The translations under genes and the position numbers were made by a program. Under the pieces are notes generated by a model. That model saw only the letters and a program-made list of their open reading frames with translations, made no database searches and was not told the DNA's origin. A stretch of 64,000 nt of DNA from Phallusia mammillata. Its lineage: Eukaryota > Chordata > Ascidiacea > Phlebobranchia > Ascidiidae. The stretch lies in assembly GCA_003260075.1 (NCBI GenBank), contig QLIY01000142.1, positions 62,001 through 126,000 of the forward strand, given 5' to 3'. Below are positions 13,760 to 25,600 of the stretch, piece after piece. Numbering within the stretch: the stretch's first letter is position 1; each line of letters starts with the position of its first letter.

Positions 13760-14210
13760 TCAAGTCAAGTCAAGTCAAATTTTATTTGCATAGTCACTTC
13801 ATCATTACAGTTCCATTGTTGAACGGATACGTAAACAGCAAGGACACCGAAAAAACCGTAGGTTATCGAGTCAAGTGTCCTGTTATTTGAATTGTGGTTG
13901 AATTCCGTTTTGGGTATGTCCTGCCGTAGGATCGCAACCGACCGCACGAACCTGGCGGGGTACGTCCGGTTGCATAAGACGGTGTTTGAACCCGCAGGTT
14001 CTGCTGGCCAAATGAAACCCGCCTAAACGGAAACACCAGCTCGGTTCCTCGGAACGTTTCCTGTGATCCCGTAGGCAGACCCGGGTGTCCCGAGGACAGT
14101 TCGTTGCGACGGTGAAACTGTTGTCGTCGAGCATCTCCTCCTCTGCTTTTGTAAGATCGATCTCGAGATCTCTGATGTTGTTCGCGGGGTGGTCAAAGGC
14201 CATGTAACAA
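13760..14210 (-). mobile_element. Candidate retroposon 3' end with TTGAC-repeat tail
   Basis: Read on the - strand, the sequence ends with AATAAAATTTGACTTGAC followed by further TTGAC-type repeats (13760-13779). Such short tandem tails are typical of the 3' ends of some LINEs and the SINEs they mobilise. Immediately upstream is a GC-richer open frame (13883-14203, - strand, 106 codons from ATG) whose start is acidic (AEEEMLDD). The frame has no motif I can name. No target duplication was identified, so the 5' limit is unknown. Alternatively the frame is a real N-terminal exon of an unrecognised gene. Confidence 0.4.
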
Positions 14211-16533
14211 ATTAACTTACGTGGCTTCTTGGCTGATAACTCTTGTAACCGAAACGCTTGAAATCACTGTGGGTGACTGGGTTTTTATGTGCTGCACTGC
14301 GCCATTACATTGCGACATTCTTGTTTGTCTGCTTGCACCTAAAATTACAAAGAGTTGTGTCTGGTGTAATACGTATCGATTTGTGACGGCTTAAAGATCT
14401 GCTATACAGGCAGTTTTGTTGTAGGCGCTTTGTTGCTTGACAATATTCAATGTGTAATAACTGGACGATTGGTAGGCAGTAAGAAATTCATTTCAACAAT
14501 TTGTGGTTAATTGAAATCAATGTTTAGAAGTTACTTCTGGCTTTAGAGTAATAAAATATGGCATCAGTAGAATGAAAAGCAATACAAATATACTACGATG
14601 ATGCCCCACGCTTGACATTTAGGATATGTCACCACGCAAATCGTGATAGAAAGGTTTAATTTTCGTGTTCTAGTTGAAGAGCAAGTAGCAAATACCTAAT
14701 AGCCAGGTTCGGCAACGCAAAGGTATAGTAAAAAATACTTGTTTGTCGTCAATTCATTAGGCCATCTCAAGACATTGTTTCCTTTTGCCGCTTCCTGCCA
14801 GGAGCTGACAGCATTGCCGCCAGCGCCAAGTGGGATATATCCTTGAAGCGCGCAATTTTGGCACGCGGTGCTTAGTTGCGGTTTGCTGCCTACACAATGT
14901 TCGTCACTGAACAGTGCAAAGAAGTGCCACGTCCAAGCCTTGTTTACAATTCGTATTTATTGCCACAGTGCAGTACGCGCTGTAAAAAGCTGTTTTACAA
15001 GGATGCGCATACATGCAGTAATGTTCGTTGACGGTTTTACTTTCACAGTGTGGTGATTTCGTCGCAATGTGTCATTTTTTGAGCCACTGGTTTTAATTCA
15101 GTTGTGATTAGGAAGTCAAAAAGATTTAAATCTACCAATGTTAAAGGGATTGCTGAGTGAGTGAAAAATAATCCTAATAAGTATGTGCTGCTGTGAGGCT
15201 TTGTTGCTCAATGTCCGGTCTTGCCTATTGCGTTTCAATTTCACCATGCCTGTTTATTTCAGTCTTGATAGCTATAAAATACAATCAATGAACAGCATAC
15301 GATTCGAGTCAGATTACGATTGTTTGCATAACAATTGCGCCTTTGTCCCACTTGTCGTTTTATGCGTGTTCAACATTTGTCAGACAGGTTTTAATAATTT
15401 ATGCAGCGCTTGGCCTTCGTCGTTAGCTTATTGCATTTTTTGAGATGAAAAGTGTTGGTTCGCAACGATGTTGAATTAACTGCACAAAACAAAAATATGA
15501 CGTATCTTTTAAAATCGAGGGGTAATAACCTACGTAATTGTGCCGTTTGATGCCTTTTAACGGTGTGTAGCTTAATTACAGCGCCCGTTGCTTTACAAGT
15601 TAAATTGCGGCGGTACCGGGGCAGCGCAAAAACGTAGCAAGTCGACAGGCCATTGATTGGCAAAAGAAATAAAGGAAGTCGACCGACGGCGAGCGAGAGA
15701 AAGAGAGGCGCGAGGAGCAGAGAAGAGAAAGGTGCAGTGAGAAAAAGGAGCAACGGCTTACATTACACAGAGTGTTGTAGTGATGTCATTCTGCCCGATG
15801 GCTCAAGCATTTTGATGTTACAATGAAATAATGGCGTTGTTGTTACGAAACTAACAGCAGGTTTCAAGTGACTGATTATTTCAGTATCAATATTTCAGGA
15901 AAGATTGTCTGCTTATATCATCGTTGTTTTTTTGCCTTTAGCATATGGTTTGAGAACAGTGTTTGATGGTTTTACTGCATCAGTTAGCTGTACACAGTCC
16001 AGTCTTTGACAAAATGTGCCGATGTACAGTAAAAAGTTTTACTTTTAATTTTTAAGCACGTAATACCCAAGCAGTGCAGTTGAGTTTATTTGTTGTTGGT
16101 TAGTTTATTAATAATTCAGATAGTTTCGCTATTTCGCATGTAATGAGAAAGTTTAAAGTAGTTATTTTGTACTGGTATAATATTGTGACAATAATCACAA
16201 ACATCCAGTTGTGTGACAACTGGGATAGCATTAAACACTTTCTTATGTTTTGATTTTGTACATTTACAGTTCAGGACTATCAGTTTTGACGTATAATATT
16301 GATTTTGTCGAACCAAACCATTTATGCTGTCTGAACGGAAATGTCGCAAGAACACGAACGGATTATCGGTAAAGTCATTTAAAAGTCCGACGAAATCCCG
16401 TTTAGGTGAAGGCTTATTGCATTTGGCACGACCAAAAGGGAAAGGCCTTTAAACGTCAACATAGGCTGACCGAAAGTTGTCTTCGCGCGGAGCGGAGCAG
16501 TAAAAGAGAAGGAAAGAAACAAACTTAAGAGGA
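14211..16533. other. Intergenic, no gene recognised
   Basis: Mostly AT-rich. Purine-rich CpG segments lie at about 15662-15752 and 16484-16525, and a third at about 13676-13726, just upstream of this stretch. All share AAAGAAAC- or GAGAAAGAGAG-like runs next to CGCG or GAGC. The 120-codon open frame on the - strand at 15391-15753 overlaps the 15.7-kb purine tract and looks like low-complexity chance. Confidence 0.45.
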
Positions 16534-16599
16534 ATGGCGAGCAGACATCATAATGCTCACTCGAGAGCCAACAGTGGATCTCGAACGGACGTCGTCACG
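16534..16599 (+). CDS. Possible first coding exon of the ARID5-type gene
   Basis: An ATG in good context (GAGGAATGG) opens a 22-codon frame (MASRHHNAHS...) that ends in ACG|gtaatt, a phase-0 donor. That is the phase needed to join the phase-0 acceptor at 19,227/19,228. Vertebrate ARID5B also begins with a very short coding exon ending in phase 0 immediately before the conserved WVG. Upstream sequence is CpG- and purine-rich, as a 5' UTR or promoter might be. There is no residue-level homology to confirm it, so this is a proposal only. Confidence 0.3.
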
Positions 16600-19227
16600 G
16601 TAATTCACCCGATAAGCACTCGGCATTAAATTGTGCCGTACTACTTGATCTTTTTCGTGAGTTTTACGACATTCCACATGACAAGTGGTAACGAAATTAG
16701 AGGCTCATATGGATAAATAAATTTGTCAAGTTAAATTTTGGTTAGTTTTAGACTCACAAATGTTTATACTTTACATTGACAAATGTTTCACGTACCAAAC
16801 GAGGCTAAACTGTCGCGTTTCCTCTACACGAAAATCGGAAAGAGATATTTGCCCTGTGTGTAAATAGATGACGTGGCACGTATGGCCTGCGTGTGTTAAA
16901 AGGTGGATGGCCGCCTGTTGGACGTCTCGTTAAAATCTAGACCTTTTGCCAGACGTGTCCTCATTAATTATGCATACCTCTGTGTATTTCCAGCTTTCGT
17001 CCATTTGACACGAATACGAAATTAACAATGAAATATTAACCCCGAAAACTAAACAAATGCACGAATCGTTAGTAACTGTATGATACGAATATTCCGTTGA
17101 ACTAAATTGTGTTACAGTTCTACACATTTTTTAAGCGTTGACTAAATTTCAATTTCAAAGTAAAATCGCCCCGGTTGCCAAGTAAGGATTTCTTTAGGTT
17201 TTATTATTTCATATCATTCGTACTGCGAGACAGTTGTGTCAGCATAAATGTGTTCAGATTGCGTCTCGAAATTGAGAGATGTCAAATTCTAAAAACTGCT
17301 CCAGTGCTTGCGAAAACTCGTGCTCGCCAAGTGTGCGTGCGTGCTCGCGCGTATGTGCACACGCGTGTGGGGTGTGTACGCGTGTTGTGCGTGACAACAC
17401 AGCTTTAAAGAGGCCGCAGTACTTATCACTAACTTGTCGAAAGTTACTATCAAAACTAACTTAAAACGTGCAACGTTGATAATGATAAAGTTTAGAGCAC
17501 TAAAACAATACTAACCATCCGTCGTGGGAACTGTAAACCGCGCTTGTGAAGTCCTTTGGGATGCGTTTTAACTTGTTTATTGATTTTATGACAACGGTAT
17601 GTTCATTCGTGCCACAAGTAATATGTATAATACGCCTACAGCGAAATGGAAACTGAATTAAAATCTTGTGTCCCTTTTTGTTGACGTAAAATACTTCCTG
17701 GCCGTTATTAATATCTCGCCACTACACAAGCTAAATAAAACCCGAATGGGGAAATGTCAAAAGGAACGCGCTGTTAAAAGGTTGCTCTAAAAATACAATG
17801 TTCGTGTCGGACCTTGAGTTGTGTGCCACAATGTACCCAATGCGAAACAGACACCAATAATTAGCCCGCTATTATATCACGAAGGAAGGGCAACTGTTTA
17901 TAGTGCTCTGCATAAAGTCGCATAGTAATTAATTTGCTGCTGTGCTACTGCCTCAATCGATTTGTAACCGACGCTGCTCAGCTATATTTCCCTAAACGGG
18001 CTTCCGTTGGCTTGATAACGTTTTGTTTGCAACTAAAACGTATTTTGAAAAGCGACATTTTCAATTTTAGAAACACTTTTTCCCCATAAAGAACAGTACA
18101 CACCTAAATGAGCTTTAATGTAAGACTTACAATTTGATGTTTTTTCACTTGATCAAACTTATTTATGTGTTAAAGTAAATTATATACGTGTTTTTTCACA
18201 TCAACATATAATGTGATTGCCTTAATTCTGTTGGTGTTTGCAATGATATTTACTTTTTTAGTATTGTTTTTTTTAACAGTTAAAAGAAAAGGTTGACTGA
18301 ATATATTTTATACTAAAAAAATATCCGCGATTTATAAGACAATACAGTATCTTTGTGATAAATTTATAGTAGGTCGTACAAATTATAATATCATGTATGT
18401 GATGAAATCAAGGAGTTCATTTACATTCAATTTGAAATCATGCACAGTATTTGCAAATCAACAGTCCACGATATCAACGTGCGAATTGATATAGTTGTGC
18501 AACATCTGCGCGTGTAACCCCTTTTATGCAAAGACGAACTCGCGTTACTGCGTTTCTGCTTAATTTAGCAGCCGGCGTTGAAACACAAGAGTAGGACGCG
18601 CTGGCAAACTACTCGCTTGTGGCAAATCTTCTCGGAAAATTTCCTGTCGAAGTTAAGCGCCCGCCATCGCCACCACGTCGATGCCTGACTATGGAAAGAG
18701 AAAGGCGCTTTACGCGTAGGAATTCACACAGAGATAACAATTGCCTGTTGGGGTGTCCCGCAAACTTCGACACCGCTAACAAATCGCTGCCACTGTTAGT
18801 ATTAATTGTCATTCAAGCATTTGATGGAAAAGCCTGTCAGCAGGGAAATTCCTGCCGTTTTCAATCCGAGATACGCTATAACCCAAACTAAAGTCGTGTT
18901 TTTATTCTACGCACGATGCAATGTAAAAGAATACCTGTCTTAGACCTAAAAGTAGCTTGATTAATTGTAGTAAATATATATTTTTTACAAACAATGATTT
19001 GGACATTATTATTATTATTTCAAAAGTAATGACAGATAAATAATGCACCGTTTGTAACATAGTCCATGCATTACTTGCAAATACAAGAACAAGTTTGACT
19101 AAAATGCCTATAAGGTCGACATGGTACTACATTACTTTGGCGGATATGATATAACGCGGAAGATTATAAATGATACATTTTTCCAACTCCCTGTCTATTG
19201 ACTAAAAATAATTTCTCTTTCCTGCAG
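16600..19227. other. Spacer or first intron upstream of ARID5
   Basis: No recognised gene. It contains an alternating purine-pyrimidine tract (17331-17400) and AT-rich sequence around 18.1-18.4 kb. A 90-codon frame at 18619-18891 has no recognisable homology and is read on both strands. If the 16.53-kb exon is right, this is intron 1. Confidence 0.4.
17331..17400. repeat. Alternating purine-pyrimidine (GT/GC) tract
   Basis: A 70-base run dominated by GTGTGCGTGC- and GCACACGCGT-type steps, with several CGCG units. Such alternation favours left-handed Z-DNA under supercoiling. Small open frames across it have repetitive Cys/Val/Arg content and are not genes. Confidence 0.7.
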
Positions 19228-19614
19228 TGGGTGGGTGGTAGCTGCGGTCGCCATGGATCCTACGTATTTTACAAGGCTTTCCGCTTTAGCCTGGCGCCGG
19301 AACAGAACCTGCTTCCGGCAAGCAACAGCGCCACCTTGCGAAACCGCAACCGCGAAAGACGGTCCTTCACCGCCCGCACTGACGACAACCTGGATGAGTC
19401 ATTCGAGCGTGACGGTTTCGCACCATTGATCAATGAAAGGATTTTATCCCTGGGCGAGTTCTTCTTTGTACAATGCCGCCCCGAAGACCCTGTCTGTGTG
19501 GGTGAGGTCCAATTGCTTTGGCATGATAAGCACTCCGGCCAGGATTTGGCATCAACTCGTCTTTACTATCTACCCGAGACAACCCCGGCTGGCCGTACGT
19601 CACAACATGGCGAG
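19228..19614 (+). CDS. ARID5: ARID5 exon A: conserved N-terminal region
   Basis: It starts after a ctctttcctgcag acceptor at the same place (before WVG) as in vertebrate ARID5B and ends GAG|gtatga, phase 0. It has no in-frame ATG, so an upstream coding exon is needed. Between FRFSLAPE and ILSLGEFFF lies an insertion of roughly 45 residues, rich in Arg, Asn and Asp, that vertebrate ARID5B lacks. The ATG in CGCCATGG near the start is out of frame. Confidence 0.9.
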
Positions 19615-22600
19615 GTATGAAATATTGATCGTTGTTTGTGGTGTGGTTTGGTCTACCAGAGAATCGGGGTCATCTGCAAGTAACAGCGCTCTTGCTCACC
19701 CAATCGATCTCTGTATTTCATTAAATTTAAACCATTGTATTCGATGATAGAAAATCACACAGGAAAGCACTAGTCAAAAGGGATTCTAAAGGCGGTAAAA
19801 AAGGCCTTTTGATTAAACATGCGTCGATGTTTCCTGCTGATTGTGCCGATGTTGGAATATGTGTTACACAAACTCTTAATTTCTCCGATTTTTAAACGGG
19901 TCAAGTCTCGTGTTTGTGATGGGTCAATTGAGCACTCTACACGCCTTCTCAAGTGACTCGGGTGATTGCCCACGATGACGTGTTAATACGCGCTTCAGTG
20001 GCTTTTATGAGATCACAATCGCGCCGCTGTGAGATAGGAATGTGGCGAAAACTGCACCGACTTGGGAAATACGCCTACTTCTGACCGCAAGTATGCTGCC
20101 CACCTTCACGCTGTATTTATCCCCGTCAGTCATGCGTTTTTGCAAACCATGAAAAAACACCTTGCGTATTTAACAGACAGCAACAGTTTTTATGTAAATT
20201 TGCGTAAAAAACGTGACATAACGTTACCTGGTACTTTTCAAACATTTCGGAAACCACCATAAGGCCGTGTTTCTGTTTAGCTTTCTCAGCTATTACTGCG
20301 AGCGTCTTGTCAAGAATGTGCTTTTGTTGGGGTCATTCGGCGTGTAAGGCGGGTTACCTCTTAACGGCCATGTCATTTCAAACGTTCTTGCATTATTTAT
20401 GTATCCCTAGCTTGGCTGCACAATAGGTTCGACCAATAACAGACGATAATATTGGGACAAATGCAGATTTATTATTTTGCTCCCACGGTAAACTTTTTCA
20501 CCATACTTTACGTTTATGTGTGCTGTATTTAACAAATTGTTTTTTATTGGAGAGATGGTTTAATATAGAGACTAAACCCGACAGCGCTGCTTCTCAGTAT
20601 TCAGCGTTATAGGTTACAACGGTATGCAAATATACCAGTCTCTAATCATGCCTATGTGTGGTGGTTGCCAAATTCGGGCCAGGCAATTAGCATGTTGTGT
20701 TCGTGCAAGCTAGTGTCCTGTTGTTAATTTTTACGACTGATTCGAGTTTGACTTATTTGTTGACAACTTGACACTGTTTTTAGGGATTTATGCGTAGCGT
20801 TGTTGATAATGTATTGGGTACGCTGTGAATATACAGTCTTCCTTACGGTTTTGTTTAAAACGCGCAGGACATTGACGCGTGCTATACCATCATGCTATTG
20901 TTTCTGGTTCTCTGTTGTCCTCTACTTTTCCGGTTTACCAAACCCGCCGTTATAAATTACACAATGGCTTTTTAGGTCGCGCCATTGTACGTGGGAGCGA
21001 CCGAACGGTTTTTAAATTGTAATCGCTAATTCGCAACTGGCCAGATTTAAAATCCCTCCGTCACTTTATGACAAAAATGCTTCGTATGTTTTGGGTGTTG
21101 CCAATCTTGCTGCGAACAAATTGAAATAGTTTTGAAGTACAACAAATCCATTCTTAATCTGATGTAGTATTTGACATGCAAGTCGTTTAACTAACGCTAT
21201 GCATTTGCTACATTTGATGAAACAATATTGGTTAGATAATAATAGTGGTCAAAGCTTCATTTTAATGTTTGTAAATAATTATCTCGCTTGTTCGCAAGTT
21301 GTCGAAAAACTGTCAGATGCTTGAATGAAGCCTAAAATAGAATCATTCTTCGCTCCCGGGAGCCGATAACCCGGGGCTAACAGCAAACAAGTACCCGTTT
21401 GTTTTCTCTTTGTGACGTCACAGTGCAAAGAAAACACGGCGGTTGGACCCGAGATAAGCAAAACGCAATGTACCTAATGCAGGAAACTAAACGTTACTTG
21501 CCAATTTTATTTGCATTTCGATCATTTCGTTTGTTCATTTTGGAAGAATGTTTTCTGGGGTGGATTTTTTACATTAAATTTGTAAGAATTGTCACCATAT
21601 TGAATGTCTGTCGGTCGTATGTCGACAGGCCTGAAACGGAACATAGTTAAATTAAATTCTAGATGTGCTAGTTTCGAATTGAAACATTGTGTAATTGCGG
21701 TGGCTTTCATGACTAATCCAGCACTTTCAAGTTATTACGCTTCTCTTAATTGAGGAACTTTCTCGATCGTAATGCGCCGGGCAACGCCTTGGGATAATTT
21801 CACAAAGTTCCACATAGTAATCGGCTTGTCGTTGAGCGCTGAACTATGACCTCGCCCTTTTATTGCGTCATTCTTCGGTGGCGGCAGAGCATGACGCGGT
21901 AAAGTTAATGCTTTCCGTTCGTTTGTGGAGAGTTTTCTTTACAATATCACTGCAGGCTGTTATTATTGCGTCCCATTTTGCGCATTGTTTCGCACGACCA
22001 CAATTATCCAAGCGTAGGAAAAGTAAAAAAGTTGTTGTCAACTATTACTTTGTAAGCACATAAAATATCAACGCAAAAGTTCTTTTCAAACAAAAAGTTG
22101 TTTATTGGTTCTGCCTTACGATAAAGTCATTTGTTTTTTAACATGTTTTTTGAATTTGTAAAGAAAATGCGATACAATTTGGATATCTTTCAATTTGTGA
22201 TACAATTTAGATATCCATTATTGCACCGATTTGGAAGCACACGTAACATTCCCTTAACACCCAAGTTGGCACAGCGCAAATCTCTCGTGGGCTTTAGCGT
22301 ATTATAGGAGTTACATGCGAACTCATTATAACTTCCCAGTCGCTCGCTTCGCGTCGTTGTTTGTTTGAAGTGCTGAATAGTGTACCTTGCCGCTGCAGCC
22401 AACTATATCAAAGTGCTAGTTATCTCTTTCGTATTTTCCAATTAGCCCCGTTGCACCGTTAAAGTAATGGCCGATACAGCCGGCAATTACAGCCTTTTTA
22501 GAGAGTTCATTCCGCTGTAAGTCCCAAGACCTGGGTTTGACGAAGGATTGTTAAACAGCTGCTACGTCACCAAGCTAATATTTAAAATGATTCGGCAATG

Positions 22601-25600
22601 TTTACCAAGTGCTCGTACCCTAGTACTGCACAAACTTTCAAGGCTTGCTATATTTTGTTAGGTCCCGTGTAAAATCGAATTTAGATTGTGCTTACATGGT
22701 ATTTTATATTTCAACACATAGCAACAAAACGTACGCCGCGTAACCGGTATTGGATTTTATCCGCTTTAAAACGGAATTGCTGTGAAGCATGTTTCATCTA
22801 ATGTGTTTTGAAAGCCACAAGGTCAAAGCTCGCCCGACTGACTGCGGCGCCATTTACAATATTACCGCCTGCTCGTTAATTATTTATCCACAAAACGCCT
22901 TTGAAACCATAAATTGCGTTCCCATGAAAATTTCGTGCACAATTTTGTCAAATTTTTTTGAAATAAAAGGTGCAGATAAATAAATTACATTGGTTTATGT
23001 ACATCAAATAATGCGCGAACAAAAAGTTTTTATTTTTTATTTAGTCATGGTGCTTTCTTAATCTGAAATGGAATTTAAATTGACCTGAGGTGTTTTAGTT
23101 TCTCTCCTGCTGACATATTCCATTCAAGATTTGATGTCATGATCATGAAGTAACCTTCGCCCTTATGCGTAGGACCTCCAAAGCAAATTCTGTTAAATTT
23201 TAATGCACTTCAGCCGTGTTAAAATAGAATATTCTTTATGCTAAAGAAACATAACGAAATGAAATTTAAAGTATAGCATGAATATAATTGAAGTGTAGAA
23301 CAGTAGAAAATGGCAACAAATCATTTTTTTCTGCTCAGTAGTTTGTTTAGTATTGTGAACGCAACAGCGCTCTGCTTTGTGGTCGGGTGGGATTAATTAG
23401 GTTGTAAACAGATGGCCAAGTCAGTGTTGGGAAAGCTACAACTATTTCGACCCCTCCCGACTCTCCCACTCTTCTCTGCTCTAAAACATTTCTTTCTTTT
23501 ATTATTGTTTTCTTGCGGCTCTGCTCAATGGTCTGCTACAAGCGAATGGCTTTTCGATATAGGTCAATATTTGTACCAAATGAATCACTTGATATTATAA
23601 CAGGCAGGCGTTTACCGTTGTGTAAATTGTCGGACGTTGATTGCTAAACTTCCTGTGCTGTGAAACGTTAAAAATCATGCTGGTTTTAATAACGCTGTGG
23701 TAGCAATATGCTTTTGGCCAAACGAAGAGAATGAATTGATACTTATGTTATATATGAACACGACATAAAGGCAAAATCATTGAAATGGTCGCCATGTTAT
23801 CATGTACTCCTAATGTAATCTTGTTCCAATAAAACGTTTGGATCAACGCAATTAATGTCAAAATTAATTTCCATGAATTTTTGTTGGTAAAAACACGCTT
23901 ATTGATGAGAGTTGTGCAGCAATTTAAATACCAGACAAAGGGCACTGTTACGTTATAAACAATTATAGCCACACGCGCCGACGTAAGTGTTTTAATCCCT
24001 ACAGGCTCCTTACAATTCGGTTCGTTTCACATCGTGTATTGACTCATCGCAGCCTGTTGACATTGTATTCAAAAAGGGGACGTAGTTTACGATACTTCGA
24101 TCCCCGACTGAAGAGGCAGTGGCTGTGTTGTTCCTATGCCATAATTTCCGCCCGTATTAAATTGCAGCGCTTGTGCCGCGGTGAAAAGACGCGCCTTTCA
24201 CTCTGCTCCTTTCTTTGTTTCTTTATTCTCTTGCCGCGGCCTATTCCACGGTTGTCATCTGTTTGTGGTTCGCGTTGAAGTTATGAGAAATGTTAAATAT
24301 CGTCAACGGTTTAAACTTTGTATTTTCAGACCCGTGTTTTTTGACACTCTAATAACTTTTTAGCAAAACAATGTGGTTACATACGAACACAGTTTCATTT
24401 TAATGAAAATTAACACAACAACACTTACATTTGTACGTTTTGAATTATTTATTTTGTCGCTTTAAACTATTTTTGAATCCAAAAAACAACAACTACAGTT
24501 ATTCCGTGCATTCGATGCTTTGTTGCAGTTGCGATGTTTGTAACACAATCTGGTAGCGCAAGTAGGCTAGTGTTTCCTTCCGTGGCACGATTATCGATCA
24601 AAGTAACTGAACCCCAGCGACATGCTAATTCGCCTTTCGCTCTCGATCAGCCAACGCAGAACGGTTTCTGCTGTTACAGCACTTTTCAAATTAATCCTTG
24701 TTTAAAACATACACAAGAAGCGAAGTTATAAATCGAAATTTTGTAAGCATGTACCATTTTAAATTCTTCGTTTAGTTAAAATACTAATAATACTGATAAA
24801 TGATTTAGAAGTAGAAAGTATTAGTTGAAATCAATTTCAATTTTGCCTTTTAGTGCCATTGTTTTAAATTTCGGTTTAGATTTTAGATTTTTTTTTTAAC
24901 TTTTGTAATAAACAATCAAAATAGAACAATTTTAATTCAACACAATTTTGAATTATCTTCAAATCCTGTCAGGTTATTGATCGCCAAATGCTTGTAGAAG
25001 GCGCGCTGATATCAACTCATCTACATCTGTTGGTCATATCATTATTTCATTATCCAACTGCGCGTCTGTCATCGACCTGGTTTAAAGCGACTTTTCGACT
25101 TCAGGCAATTGAAAACGCAAGCTAACGTACATTTCTGAAAGAAAACTTTAAACGATGTTAATTCTTGACTGATTAAACTCGTTCGTAAACTAGTTTCAGA
25201 CGATTTTGTAAAGGGTGAAATACTTTTGGATTAATGTGGGAAAGTTTGCTTGACAATTTTTCAAACGAAACGGGAAGGTATGTGGTTTGGTCGAACAACT
25301 TGTATTTGATGGTTTATTGTGCTTTCCTTTCCCCCCACGTCGCTGGCGCCTGGAGACCAGAACAGTTTGGATAAGTTTATTGATTTTCGTCAAGGTTTCA
25401 TGGCATTTTCTCCTTAACCGGAGATACTTGCTCCTTTGGCCAGGTTTTCTGTACTGGTGTTGTTCGCTACCATAAAATATATCAAATGTTTTACCAAGCT
25501 GGTAACACAAGCAGGGTTGAGTTTTTGAAGCAATTGCGACGATTTAATGGTGCATATTTGGGAACATTTTCATCTAACTACAGACAGAGTGGCGATACAA

